DNA from: Dyella japonica A8
GTDB lineage: Bacteria > Pseudomonadota > Gammaproteobacteria > Xanthomonadales > Rhodanobacteraceae
Assembly (NCBI RefSeq): GCF_000725385.1
Contig: NZ_CP008884.1
Coordinates: 310,001-374,000 of the forward strand
DNA length: 64,000 nucleotides
Reading direction: 5' to 3'
Under the pieces are notes generated by a model. It had not been told where the DNA came from. It did no database searches and saw only the letters and a list, made by a program, of their open reading frames with translations. Positions 26,701-33,944 of this stretch are shown here, one piece after another (positions within the stretch are counted from its first letter, which is position 1; the number at the start of each line of letters is the position of its first letter). The translations under genes were made by a program, and so were the position numbers.

Positions 26701-29700
26701 CACCCGCGCCGCCCGTGACACTGGCGCTGTTGGTCAGGGTGGTGCCGTTGCCAGCAAGGCTGACGCCCACGGCACCGCTACCGCCCGAACCGCCCTGGCC
26801 ACCGGCACCATTGGGACCGTCATCGGCCGGGCCACCGTAAGCCGAGCCGCCATTGCCGCCACTACCGCCGCTGCCGCCGTTACCCCCATTGCCTGCCGTG
26901 ATGGCAGCGGTGTTGGTGAGGCTGATGCCGGTGCTACCGAGACTGGCACCCTCGCCGCCGCTACCACCGGCGCCGCCACGGCCGCCGAGGCCACCGGTAC
27001 CACCCTGGGACAACTGCCCAGGGATCAAATCGCCATAACCGCCCGTTCCACCGGCACCGCCATTGCCGCCGCCGCTGCCGCCGCTGCCTGCCACCGTGCT
27101 GCTATTGGTCACCGTGACACCCGCCCCCGACAGCAAAAGAGCCGTCGCGCCCTGACCACCGCTGCCACCCCCGCCGCCGCTGCCACCCGTTCCCGCAAAA
27201 CCCACGCCCATGGGTGAGTTGGAGGACGACCAGCCCGCACCGCCAGCGCCACCGTTGCCACCCATGGCGCTGCTACCGCCATTGAGGAACCCCTGGTTGG
27301 TCAGCATGGCGTTGCTGCCGGTGATGTCGACACCGGTGCTGCCATTGCCACCCGTGCCGCCCCAGACGCCGCCGCCGGGAACACTGCCGTTGCTGGAGTC
27401 AGCGCCATTGCCGCCGTTGGCACCGGCCACACCGTTGCCGCCCGTGATGGTGGCGCCGCTGCTTACCTGGAGGGCGCTGCCGGAGGCGACGTTCCAGATC
27501 GCACCCTGGCTGGTTCCGCTATAGGTCAAGGCGCCCGTGCCTTGCTGGGTGACTGTGCCGGTACCCGAGACGGCGCTGGCGAAGGTCGTGGCCGCCGTGT
27601 TGTCGAACACGAGCGCGGCGTTGTCGGTGATGTTGCCGCCAAGCGCGCCATCGCCGCCGCTGCTGCCGCTGCCCACTTGCAAGATGCCGCCGCTGAGGGT
27701 CCATGGCGCGGGGGACGCCGTGCTGCCGGTGACGATCCACGTGCCGCTGCCGGTTTTGGCGAGGTTCGCAAAGCCGCTGTATTGCACGGTGCCCGTCCAG
27801 CTGGCGGGCGCAGCGGCCACGATCTGGGAAAGGTCGAACGACCCGTTGGCGCTACCGCCCAGCGTCAGCGTGTCGCCGCCGTTCGTGCTGCCGCTGGTGG
27901 ACACCACGTTGCCGGTGAAGCTGAAGCCGTTTTCCAGGATCAGCGTGTTGCCGCCACCGGAAAAAGCCACCGCGTTGGCAGGCGGCGCGCTGCCATCGCC
28001 CATGACGCCACCGCTGATGCCTCCGGCATTGAGTACCGAACTTCCGCCCGTGGATACGAAACCCACGCCCCCGCTACCGGGAAGCATGCCCCTCGCACCG
28101 CCTTGGCCACCGTTGATGCTGCCCGTGTTGGCCATGGTGAAACCACTGCCCGTGATGCCCGCGCCACCGGTACCGCCAAAGGCGCCCGACACCATCGCGC
28201 CTGCACCGCCCACGCCACCGGTGACCGTGCTCCCTGTTTGAACATTGACGGTCGAGCCGCCCAGCGCGGCGATACCGGCTGCGCCCGTGCCGCCGGTGCC
28301 CCAGCGGTTCAAGACGCCAGCGGCACCGGTGATGCTGCTGGCCGTGGTGCCATCGCCAGCCTGAAGGGTGCTGCCAGACGCCACACTCCAGGCGACCCCC
28401 TGACTGACGCCCGTATAGGTCAGCGTGCCGCTGCCTTGTTGGATCGCGCTGCCGCTGCCGGTGATATTGCCTGCGAAGGTCGTGGCGCCTGTGTTGGCAA
28501 ATACGAGCACGCCATTGTCCATGACACTGCCGACCAGCCCGCCGTCACCACCGGCGGCCCCCGTACCGACCTGCAAGGTACCCGTGTAGATGGCGGTGCC
28601 ACCGCCGTAGGTTTCCGCGGCCGCCAGGACCAGCTTGCCGGCCAAAAGGCTGAGGCCGGCGCTACCGGAGATCACACCGGTTTCCGTCAGCACGTAGGCA
28701 CCGAGAACGTTGATGCTGGTCGCGCCATTGATCACGGCGCCACCATTGAGCGTCATGGAGCTCCACGCATCGATCCGGGCGATAGCGCCGTTGTCGACCT
28801 GGATGGACCCCGTCATCTGCGAGCCCTGGTACATGCCCAGCAAATTGCTGCCGCCCGTGAATTCCACCGCCGCGCCGGCAGCACCCGCGTGACCGATAGG
28901 CCGCCCCTGTGAAACCCCCGCGCCACCGGCGCCGCCTGCAATCAGACCGTAGTTCTCGACGGTGAGTCCGCTGCCCGTGATACCCGCGCCGCCCGCACCA
29001 CCCGTGGCAGCGCCGCCGGGGGCCCCGCCCGCACCACCGTAGATTTTGCCGCTTGCGTCATTGGTGATGGTCGCTCCCGTTGCGACAACACCACTGCCAC
29101 CACCACCACCGCCGCCACCCGCCCCCGTGGCAGAGGGGCCTGCGCCAGCGCCGCCAGCCCCGCCCTGGATGGTTCCCAAATTGGTGAGCTGGCTGAGCCC
29201 ACCCTCCACGCCATTACCGCCGCCGCCGCCACCCGCGCCAAGCGTGGCGCCGGCACCCACGGCACCGCCGGCACCACCGGCACCACCGGTCACAACGGTG
29301 GAGACGGTAATCGAGTCGTTCTGCTGCGCACCGGAGGGGATGTAGACCCCGTCGCCGCCACCGCCACCGCCCGCATTGCTTGCACCCGCCCCACCTGCCA
29401 CACCCGTGACGGAGGACGTCCACATGCCGTTGGCATTGGATACATAGCCCGCCGCGCCACCGGCTCCACCGCCGGTTCCGCCGCCGGAGCCACCCGTGCC
29501 TTGCGACGAGACAGACCCATCCGCCACGCCAGTGTTCGAGCTGCCGCCACTGTCATTGCTACCGCCATTGCCCTTTCCCAGCGTACCCGTGCCCCCTTGG
29601 CCGCTGAGCTGTTGCGCGGCGGCGACGGGCACCCCCGCACCGAGCAAGGCCAGTCCCAGCATCACCGGCCACACACCCGAACGATGATCGCCACCCTGGC

Positions 29701-29812
29701 GCACCCGTGCATCGACCGTGCGGCCCGCCTTGCCACGCGCACGTGCCATCTCGCTGACAACGTGCCATTGCTGTCTCGCACGGTTCCAGACGAGGCGATA
29801 AATGCGATTCAT
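23768..29812 (-). CDS. Giant autotransporter with glycine-rich passenger, 2014 aa
   Basis: Start ATG 29812 opens an extended signal peptide (ESPR): MNRIYRLVWNRARQQWHVVS, then a helix ending AAA-QQLS. Residues about 75-1600 are the passenger, rich in GGxGG runs like PE_PGRS proteins, with three copies of a beta-strand module (TGTVQYSGFANLAKTGSGTW; TGANTYTGATLI). Residues about 1608-1680 are almost pure Pro-Ala. The last 280 residues are the outer-membrane beta-barrel, ending in phenylalanine (GVSKQF). Type V secretion: the barrel displays the passenger at the cell surface, probably as adhesin or biofilm protein, which is inferred. AGGGGAA precedes the start. Confidence 0.9.
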   Translation of the reverse strand: MNRIYRLVWNRARQQWHVVSEMARARGKAGRTVDARVRQGGDHRSGVWPVMLGLALLGAGVPVAAAQQLSGQGGTGTLGKGNGGSNDSGGSSNTGVADGSVSSQGTGGSGGGTGGGAGGAAGYVSNANGMWTSSVTGVAGGAGASNAGGGGGGDGVYIPSGAQQNDSITVSTVVTGGAGGAGGAVGAGATLGAGGGGGGNGVEGGLSQLTNLGTIQGGAGGAGAGPSATGAGGGGGGGGSGVVATGATITNDASGKIYGGAGGAPGGAATGGAGGAGITGSGLTVENYGLIAGGAGGAGVSQGRPIGHAGAAGAAVEFTGGSNLLGMYQGSQMTGSIQVDNGAIARIDAWSSMTLNGGAVINGATSINVLGAYVLTETGVISGSAGLSLLAGKLVLAAAETYGGGTAIYTGTLQVGTGAAGGDGGLVGSVMDNGVLVFANTGATTFAGNITGSGSAIQQGSGTLTYTGVSQGVAWSVASGSTLQAGDGTTASSITGAAGVLNRWGTGGTGAAGIAALGGSTVNVQTGSTVTGGVGGAGAMVSGAFGGTGGAGITGSGFTMANTGSINGGQGGARGMLPGSGGVGFVSTGGSSVLNAGGISGGVMGDGSAPPANAVAFSGGGNTLILENGFSFTGNVVSTSGSTNGGDTLTLGGSANGSFDLSQIVAAAPASWTGTVQYSGFANLAKTGSGTWIVTGSTASPAPWTLSGGILQVGSGSSGGDGALGGNITDNAALVFDNTAATTFASAVSGTGTVTQQGTGALTYSGTSQGAIWNVASGSALQVSSGATITGGNGVAGANGGNGADSSNGSVPGGGVWGGTGGNGSTGVDITGSNAMLTNQGFLNGGSSAMGGNGGAGGAGWSSSNSPMGVGFAGTGGSGGGGGSGGQGATALLLSGAGVTVTNSSTVAGSGGSGGGNGGAGGTGGYGDLIPGQLSQGGTGGLGGRGGAGGSGGEGASLGSTGISLTNTAAITAGNGGNGGSGGSGGNGGSAYGGPADDGPNGAGGQGGSGGSGAVGVSLAGNGTTLTNSASVTGGAGGNGGAGGNGGAAPTINGGQGGVGGAGGNGGAGVSLSGSGASLVNSGSISGGAGGSGGNGGASSFSAGSAANGAAGVGGVGVVSLGGASIITSGAISGGVGGGVQADAVDLSGGGNTLTLENGYAFTGHVISTSGSTNGGDTLALGGNTNGTFDLSQVVIAPPASWAGTVQYAGFAGLAKTGSGTWIVTNSTSSAAPWTISAGTLQVGDGTHDGALTGAITNNAALAFNDIHASTYAGIISGPGTVHQQGTGTLTLTGANTYTGATLISADTLVLGSAGSIAHSSDVVANGMFDISATPGASIVSLDGNGTVNLGNQTLTLTLAGGHFSGAIGGNGSLVLQGGTETLTGANTWAGGTTINAGTLVVNSTSLPGNVTNQGALVFDQASNGTFAGAIAGHGSLVKTGGATLILDGDSHAFAGATTVSGGTLEVGDVSTPSAALGGDVSVAASGILRGHGSIDGNVTNAGIVWPGGSVGVLTINGNYIQSSNGVLQIDVTPTQASSLLVNGNASLAGALDLIYAPGTYTVNKTYTLVQANALTGTFSTVNSSGSVPTALYPTVSYTGTGADLTLAAAAPAPAPAPAPAPAPAPAPAPAPAPAPAPAPAPAPAPAPAPAPAPAPAPAPAPAPAPAPAPAPAPAPAPDPGGPASPGPAIRVAPRDGALYANLMRAANQVGQQTVGTVLDTALLPDSHCDDITAPAQNQTACRSNVWARATGDSQQLDGTPGLRSTAFGLLAGAEDEFAGAVHLGMEAGVGRINGNDALGGSGHIDTAHAGLYAYGNLGSLVLSVTASAGMANYHVQRSTGIGQSATQPDGTTYAGGAQVAWPLQSGAWTITPKAGALYQHQRLDGFSETLPNSNPLASAYAIHGEQSTYSTLQPYAGVDVSSSFQAGGVMYLPQFTVGYRYDTHQGLPSVRATSQDGTEFTLAGNPAGRGTVTVGARIHAQIDATLKVYVDYSGAFAQHLHDNALTLGVSKQF
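24783..24984 (+). repeat. Trinucleotide/hexanucleotide tandem repeat in the autotransporter linker
   Basis: About 200 bases built from GGTGCN and GGCGCN units (GGTGCTGGTGCTGGTGCT, then GGTGCAGGTGCAGGCGCA and GGTGCCGGTGCCGG). On the coding strand it encodes the Pro-Ala linker. Unit size is a multiple of three, so slippage would alter linker length without breaking the frame. Confidence 0.85.
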
Positions 29813-29864
29813 GGTGTTTCCCCTGTGAACTTGAGCTATGGCAAATGGCGACCACCGCGCGCGC

Positions 29865-30383
29865 TCAGGCGATGCGCGCACGTCGTGGATTGAACGTGGG
29901 ATGGCGCCAGCAGGCGCCGTTGGCAAAGCAACCGAACAGACCGGACGCCAGGATGGACGTCCATTCGCCGGCTTTCACCGCGGCACGCACCGCTTGCCGC
30001 GCCAACGTGCCGCCATGGATGTCGGCGTTGCCGGCGTCGTGCACGACGTGATTTCCATCGTGCGAGAACGGCGGCTCGCCGAGGAAATCGTGGATGGCCC
30101 TGGCGGACACGCCATGCGCGATGCGCTGGCATGGCGCGTCATCGATGAGCACGGAGAACCCACGGCGCGCACGCATCCCGCCCGGAAAGGCCCCGGACAG
30201 AACAGCCTGTGGCCCGCTCATGCCCGCACGAAAACGAGGATTCTGGCGCAACGGCGCGGATGGCAACGTGGCGCCCGCGCGCAGCAGGCCCGCCATGGAA
30301 TGGTCGCACTGGAACACGGAGCCCCCTGCCGTGAACGGGATCGAGCGCACGCCCCGTGGCAGGGACGAAGTGAGAAGCGTCAC
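29865..30383 (-). CDS. Hypothetical protein upstream of autotransporter, 172 aa
   Basis: Third codon positions on this strand are GC-rich, whereas the overlapping plus-strand frame is not, so this is the coding frame. It starts with GTG 30383 and ends 52 bases before the autotransporter start. The C-terminal half (GFSVLIDDAPCQRIAHGVSA, NADIHGGTLARQAVRAAVKA, WTSILASGLFGCFANGACW) is soluble, with three cysteines; no signal peptide. I do not recognise it. A 14-base palindrome lies 23 bases before its start. It may be an accessory or regulator of the autotransporter, which is only positional inference. Confidence 0.5.
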   Translation of the reverse strand: MTLLTSSLPRGVRSIPFTAGGSVFQCDHSMAGLLRAGATLPSAPLRQNPRFRAGMSGPQAVLSGAFPGGMRARRGFSVLIDDAPCQRIAHGVSARAIHDFLGEPPFSHDGNHVVHDAGNADIHGGTLARQAVRAAVKAGEWTSILASGLFGCFANGACWRHPTFNPRRARIA

Positions 30384-30405
30384 ATTATCGAACCGCCCCG
30401 GTCAA

Positions 30406-30419
30406 CGGGGGTACCCCCG
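30406..30419. promoter_or_regulatory. Perfect palindrome, likely operator
   Basis: CGGGGGTACCCCCG, perfect over 14 bases, followed after 4 bases by CAGGGTAGGGG, which repeats its half-site. It sits immediately before the first gene of the autotransporter pair. Confidence 0.5.
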
Positions 30420-30537
30420 AAATCAGGGTAGGGGCATGTTCCTGGCGGAACGCGGATCAGCAGGCGCAGCGTCCAGATATATCGAGATGCATCGCCACGG
30501 GTTTAGCCCGCGTTTCGCGCGCTTGCTTTAGTGCAGG

Positions 30538-30565
30538 GTGTTCGCTTTGCGTCGAAAGCGAACAT
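30538..30565 (+). repeat. Short palindromic repeat, island family
   Basis: GTGTTCGCTTTGCGTCGAAA then GCGAACAT: both arms carry the matching TTCGC/GCGAA change, so pairing is kept. Confidence 0.75.
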
Positions 30566-30672
30566 GGCGCAGCCCACTTCACCAGCCTGCCTGCATGTCT
30601 CAGGCCGAGGCTGAAGAGGCCATTGGTCGAAGACAGTCAAACACACCGGACGTACCCTTCTTTTCCCATCCG

Positions 30673-31005
30673 CTATCGTGATGGCACCGGCTGGCCCGAC
30701 TGATCGGCAACCTGCTGGCAGGACTGCCTTATGACCCCACCTTCGGATTCAATGCGGGGAACCGTGCCCTGAGAGCAGTGCATCTGAATACGCCGGATGC
30801 TCCCGTTAGGAAAATACTCGAAGGAGACCGTGGCGCTCGTTCCGCCATCGTGAGAAGAAGGTTCGACGACCACGCCGCCCTGCGGACTGTTGGCGAGAGG
30901 ATCGTGAATCCCGTCCGCCGCAACGACCGATACAAACGAAGCGGTGATCGCCATGGCGATCACCGGGGTGCTCATCGACTTCAACGACATCGAACGCATT
31001 TTCAT
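30673..31005 (-). CDS. Small exported protein, 110 aa
   Basis: Start ATG 31005 has AAGGAGG ten bases upstream; longer frames run through a palindrome at 31058-31086. A signal peptide (STPVIAMAITASFVSVVAA) leads to a mature chain of about 80 residues: DGIHDPLANSPQGGVVVEPS, EYFPNGSIRRIQMHCSQG and a second cysteine (RQSCQQVA). The pair could form a disulfide. Family not recognised. First of a row of four or more small exported genes separated by palindromes. Confidence 0.65.
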   Translation of the reverse strand: MKMRSMSLKSMSTPVIAMAITASFVSVVAADGIHDPLANSPQGGVVVEPSSHDGGTSATVSFEYFPNGSIRRIQMHCSQGTVPRIESEGGVIRQSCQQVADQSGQPVPSR

Positions 31006-31057
31006 AGCCAACCAACCTCCTTGGTATGGAACTGGAAATCTTCCATGCACTTGCCTG

Positions 31058-31086
31058 GTGTCCGCTTTGGGTTGGAAGCGGACTTT
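31058..31086 (+). repeat. Short palindromic repeat, island family
   Basis: GTGTCCGCTTTGGGTTGGAA then GCGGACTTT. Confidence 0.75.
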
Positions 31087-31124
31087 CAATCAGATGAGCA
31101 ACAAGCTTGCGCCCGCCAAACGAA

Positions 31125-31229
31125 CTACTTGTCTTTGTCGTTCTTGGTGAGATGAAACAGGCGTGGCGCCACTGCTGCGCCACCCACTGAAACAACCAAA
31201 ATCGCCAAGATCAGAAATACGGTAAACAT
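31125..31229 (-). CDS. Single-helix membrane microprotein, 34 aa
   Basis: ATG 31229 follows GGAGGT by three bases. The product is MFTVFLILAILVVSVGGAAV then a short basic/acidic tail (RLFHLTKNDKDK): one membrane-spanning helix with the charged end expected in the cytoplasm. Small proteins of this kind often modulate a membrane complex, but no partner is evident. The gene has a good ribosome site and clean stop; expression is unproven. Confidence 0.5.
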   Translation of the reverse strand: MFTVFLILAILVVSVGGAAVAPRLFHLTKNDKDK

Positions 31230-31313
31230 GTGACCTCCGATTGCTCGATGGCGGCACGAATAGTGTCTCACAGCCTTTCGGGCGATGCGGTTGTTGTGAC
31301 GAGCCGCCTCACG

Positions 31314-31343
31314 AATGTCCGCTTTGGGTCGAGAGCGGACATT
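31314..31343 (+). repeat. Short palindromic repeat, island family (near-consensus)
   Basis: AATGTCCGCTTTGGGTCGAG then AGCGGACATT. Best-preserved copy, with AATG/CATT extending the arms. Confidence 0.85.
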
Positions 31344-31350
31344 AGACCTC

Positions 31351-31707
31351 TTACTTTTCGGCAAGTGTGCCCAAATCGAAAAGCTTGCCGTAGGTTCCCG
31401 AACCGCCTGCATCAATTGTTGCTGATTGATACTCGCGACCGTCCTGACACTTGGCTACAAAGTAGTAGGGCTTGGCTTGCGCTGGAACTACGAACTCAGT
31501 TGAAAACTTAGCCTGCACAGCACGACTGGAGGCGGGCTGATTTGACTCTGCGTGGAACATTGTGAGGAAGCAGCTCGATTGCTCCGCAGAACTTTGCACC
31601 GGCACTAGACCCATGACATGAATCGGCTTGTCGCCGCCGAAGATAGCGCAGCCGGACACCAGTGCCGCAACGCAGCAAACGAGGCTCTTGGTCACGTCTA
31701 TCCCCAT
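31351..31707 (-). CDS. Lipoprotein of unknown function, 118 aa
   Basis: Start ATG 31707 (a palindrome lies just upstream at 31714-31740). The signal VTKSLVCCVAALVSGCAIFG ends with lipobox VSGC, so lipidation is expected. The mature part has SCFLTMFHAESNQPASSRAV and VVPAQAKPYYFVAKCQDGRE, giving two cysteines that could pair. Unknown family; other small exported proteins flank it. Confidence 0.65.
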   Translation of the reverse strand: MGIDVTKSLVCCVAALVSGCAIFGGDKPIHVMGLVPVQSSAEQSSCFLTMFHAESNQPASSRAVQAKFSTEFVVPAQAKPYYFVAKCQDGREYQSATIDAGGSGTYGKLFDLGTLAEK

Positions 31708-31713
31708 GTGTTG

Positions 31714-31740
31714 GTGTCCGCTTTGGGTCGAAAGCAGGCC
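31714..31740 (+). repeat. Short palindromic repeat, island family
   Basis: GTGTCCGCTTTGGGTCGAAA then GCAGGCC; right arm partly lost. Confidence 0.7.
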
Positions 31741-31748
31741 GTGGCCTC

Positions 31749-32129
31749 TCAGCTCAAAACAGTCATAGTGCCAAATCGGGCGACGCACCCACCCCTGACC
31801 AACATATAGACCTGGAGATACACCCCCTCGGTGTGCGCTGCCGAGTAGATGCGATCACCAGGCTTCATCGAACGTTTGAACTCAAGCCACTGATCATTGA
31901 ACTTCCCGAAGGGAATCGGCGCCCCATCGGCATTGGTCTTCATATTTGAGCGCTCAACTCCTTGGACGCCAATTGGGCCTTGCCAAGAGCTCTTGTTGAA
32001 GGCAGCGGCTTCCGCGAGTTGGGAGTCGTTCTCCACTACTGGACATTTGGGGAATGCATGGGCGAGAGGCTGTGCTTCCTGCGTGTTGGCAACGCTCAAC
32101 GCGAGCAACAGGACAATCCGAGAGATCAT
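31749..32129 (-). CDS. Small exported protein, 126 aa
   Basis: ATG 32129 follows GAGGAGA. A signal peptide (MISRIVLLLALSVANT) leads to a mature protein with KCPVVENDSQLAEAAAFNKS, then MKPGDRIYSAAHTEGVYLQV and RGGCVARFGTM. Two cysteines may pair. Gene ends next to a palindrome. Unknown family. Confidence 0.65.
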   Translation of the reverse strand: MISRIVLLLALSVANTQEAQPLAHAFPKCPVVENDSQLAEAAAFNKSSWQGPIGVQGVERSNMKTNADGAPIPFGKFNDQWLEFKRSMKPGDRIYSAAHTEGVYLQVYMLVRGGCVARFGTMTVLS

Positions 32130-32190
32130 GCGATAGATCTCCTCATTGTTTACACCGATCCCAGTTGGTGTCCCAATGTCCCTAGCCTTC

Positions 32191-32220
32191 GGTGTCCGCT
32201 ATGGGTCGAAGGCGGGCATT
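32191..32220 (+). repeat. Short palindromic repeat, island family
   Basis: GGTGTCCGCTATGGGTCGAA then GGCGGGCATT. Confidence 0.7.
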
Positions 32221-32230
32221 CCCAACTCCA

Positions 32231-32566
32231 TTATTTCGCCCAGACGAGCACTTTGTGAAATGGCTGGACTTGGCCAGCACCCGGCGGATTGCAACTGCTG
32301 GGCAGCTTGCATACAAAGGTGAAGCTAGCAAAAGGCGCCGACCCTTCCGGCGCCGGGTGGGCGAACGGATTCTTGGAGGCCTCAGCCATCGATTCGTTAC
32401 AGGCCTTGATGCTTGCATATGTGTTGACGAAAACAACTTCGCCGATGGCCGAACTGTCCGCATGTCTCGTGCCGACGACTCCTACGCCGGTCACGCAGCC
32501 CTCGGCGAATACACATGAGGGTGCAGCGGCCAGTGCCATCGAAAGCCATATCCCCGTCTTTCGCAT
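32231..32566 (-). CDS. Small exported protein, 111 aa
   Basis: ATG 32566 follows AGAGGAAGC. Signal peptide GIWLSMALAAAPSCVFA, mature start EGCVTGVGVVGTRHADSSA; four cysteines in the mature chain (GCV, KACNE, FVCKLPSSC), so two disulfides are possible. Flanked by palindromes at both ends. Unknown family. Confidence 0.65.
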   Translation of the reverse strand: MRKTGIWLSMALAAAPSCVFAEGCVTGVGVVGTRHADSSAIGEVVFVNTYASIKACNESMAEASKNPFAHPAPEGSAPFASFTFVCKLPSSCNPPGAGQVQPFHKVLVWAK

Positions 32567-32595
32567 GATGCTTCCTCTTTAGATGCGCCCTGCGA

Positions 32596-32624
32596 AGTCT
32601 GCCTTGGGTCGAAAGCGGAAATGT
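32596..32624 (+). repeat. Degenerate palindromic repeat, island family
   Basis: AAGTCTGCCTTGGGTCGAAA then GCGGAAATG; arms imperfect. Confidence 0.55.
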
Positions 32625-32679
32625 GCCAGTCCTGGATGCGCGTCAACACCCTGCCTCACTTGTTCCCGCCGTGTCCACG

Positions 32680-32698
32680 AAAAAACCCGCTCACGCGG
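32680..32698 (-). terminator. Short terminator for the DUF3037/HipA-like operon
   Basis: On the minus strand CCGC and GCGG form a 4-base stem around GTGA, followed by G and TTTTTT. It is 91 bases after the end of the DUF3037 gene. Weak stem but a proper T-run. Confidence 0.45.
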
Positions 32699-32788
32699 AG
32701 GCTTTCTCTTTGATGCACTTGTGCGGCCTTCGCTCGTCGTTTAACGGTCAGACGCTATTGGCTGTCATCGATAACGCCGTCCGGCGAT

Positions 32789-33184
32789 CTAGGTTTTGCC
32801 GACGCGAACCATCCGCTCCAGCAGATGCTCCATGATCGCGGGCAGGTCGGTGCAACGCCCAGTGTGCACCGGCGAGGTCTGGATGATCGCGCTGCGTTTG
32901 GCGGTCAGCCAATGGAAACGTGAGCGCAACGGCAGTTGCCCGATCGGCCCGCTGTCGGGGCCGCCGCGGCAGATGATCGGAAAGCTCTGCAGGTGACGCC
33001 GCACGGCGGGGAGATCGATGGCGGGATCGAGCGCGCGCAATCGCGCCTCGTCAAGCTCGATGCGAGCTTCCAGGTATTGCGTCGCCGCGCAAGACAGCAG
33101 AATGCCGACGTTGATAAATTCCTCGCGCTCCACCCGCGGCACGACGCGGATCACAGCGTAGTCGTAGCTGTCATGCGCGCGCAT
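32789..33184 (-). CDS. DUF3037 protein paired with HipA-like kinase, 131 aa
   Basis: Start ATG 33184 has AGGGAG upstream and overlaps the end of the kinase gene by 14 bases. The DUF3037 pattern is visible: YDYAVIRVVPRVEREEFINV, GILL, EARIELDEARLRALDPAIDL, then GPIGQLPLRSRFHWLTAKRS and IIQTSPVHTGRC. DUF3037 genes are usually found next to HipA-like kinase genes, as here. Probably an inhibitor, substrate or partner of the kinase; this is inference from conserved linkage. Confidence 0.8.
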   Translation of the reverse strand: MRAHDSYDYAVIRVVPRVEREEFINVGILLSCAATQYLEARIELDEARLRALDPAIDLPAVRRHLQSFPIICRGGPDSGPIGQLPLRSRFHWLTAKRSAIIQTSPVHTGRCTDLPAIMEHLLERMVRVGKT

Positions 33185-33944
33185 CAATGGCTCCCTGTAC
33201 GAAGGCCCGCGGGGCCGCGAGGCGGCGGACGAGGTAATCGTTATACGCCGCGCGCTGGGTCGCCGCATCGGCAAATGCATCCGGACCTTGCAGCCACGTG
33301 TCCGGTACGGCTGCGACGATGTCTTCGATCACCGCCGGCGTCAGGCGTTCGGCCATCGCCGCATCGATCGCGGCGAGACGGTCGGCCGACGACAGCAGCA
33401 CATGATCGCGGATCAATGGGAACGGTTTTGTGGGATCGACATCGCGACCGTTCCAGGCATGGTGGAAATACAGTGCGGCGCCGTGGTCGATCAAGTACAA
33501 CCTGTTGTGCCACACCATCAGATTGGGATTGCGTGCCGTGCGATCGACGTTGCTAACGAAGGCATCGAGCCACACGATCTGCGAAGCCAATGTCCCGTCA
33601 ATTTGTTCGGCCACCGGATCGAAATTGATCGCGCCCGGAAGGTAGTCCAGCGCCAGATTGAGCCCGGCGCTGGAGCGGATCAGATCCTGGATCTCGGGAT
33701 CGGGCTCGGTGCGCGCCAGATCGGCGTCGAGTTCGACGAACACAATTTCCGGCACGGGCAGCCCGCATGCGCGGGCGAGACTGCCGGCGATCCATTCGGC
33801 GACCAAAGCTTTCGCTCCCTGCCCCGCGCCGCGAAACTTGAGCACGTACAAGCCGTCGTCATCGCCCTCGATGACGGCAGGCAACGAGCCGCCTTCGCGC
33901 AACGGCGTGACATAGCGGGCGGCATGGATCTGGCGTGGTGTCAT
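33171..33944 (-). CDS. HipA-like kinase-fold protein, 257 aa
   Basis: Start ATG 33944. Short version of the HipA kinase fold: lysine region LYVLKFRGAGQGAKALVAEW near residue 37-55, VPEIVFVELD, then the catalytic loop VWLDAFVSNVDRTARNPNLM (aspartate and asparagines expected to bind metal and substrate) and the second metal site LYLIDHGAALYFHHAW. At about 257 residues it lacks the N-terminal subdomain of true HipA (about 440). Forms a translationally coupled pair with DUF3037. The classic HipB antitoxin is absent. Could be a serine/threonine kinase in stress, toxin-antitoxin or defence; not known. Confidence 0.8.
   Translation of the reverse strand: MTPRQIHAARYVTPLREGGSLPAVIEGDDDGLYVLKFRGAGQGAKALVAEWIAGSLARACGLPVPEIVFVELDADLARTEPDPEIQDLIRSSAGLNLALDYLPGAINFDPVAEQIDGTLASQIVWLDAFVSNVDRTARNPNLMVWHNRLYLIDHGAALYFHHAWNGRDVDPTKPFPLIRDHVLLSSADRLAAIDAAMAERLTPAVIEDIVAAVPDTWLQGPDAFADAATQRAAYNDYLVRRLAAPRAFVQGAIDARA

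Noticed and set aside
25856..27217. 453-codon plus-strand frame in the autotransporter gene
   Set aside because: Ala/Gly/Thr-rich shadow of the glycine-rich repeat; no independent signal.
24783..28000. CRISPR-like or satellite array
   Set aside because: The repeated units are in-frame codons for Pro-Ala and Gly-rich protein; there are no unique spacers of fixed length.
32789..33944. Classic HipBA toxin-antitoxin operon
   Set aside because: There is no HipB-type helix-turn-helix protein and the kinase is far shorter than HipA; the partner is DUF3037.
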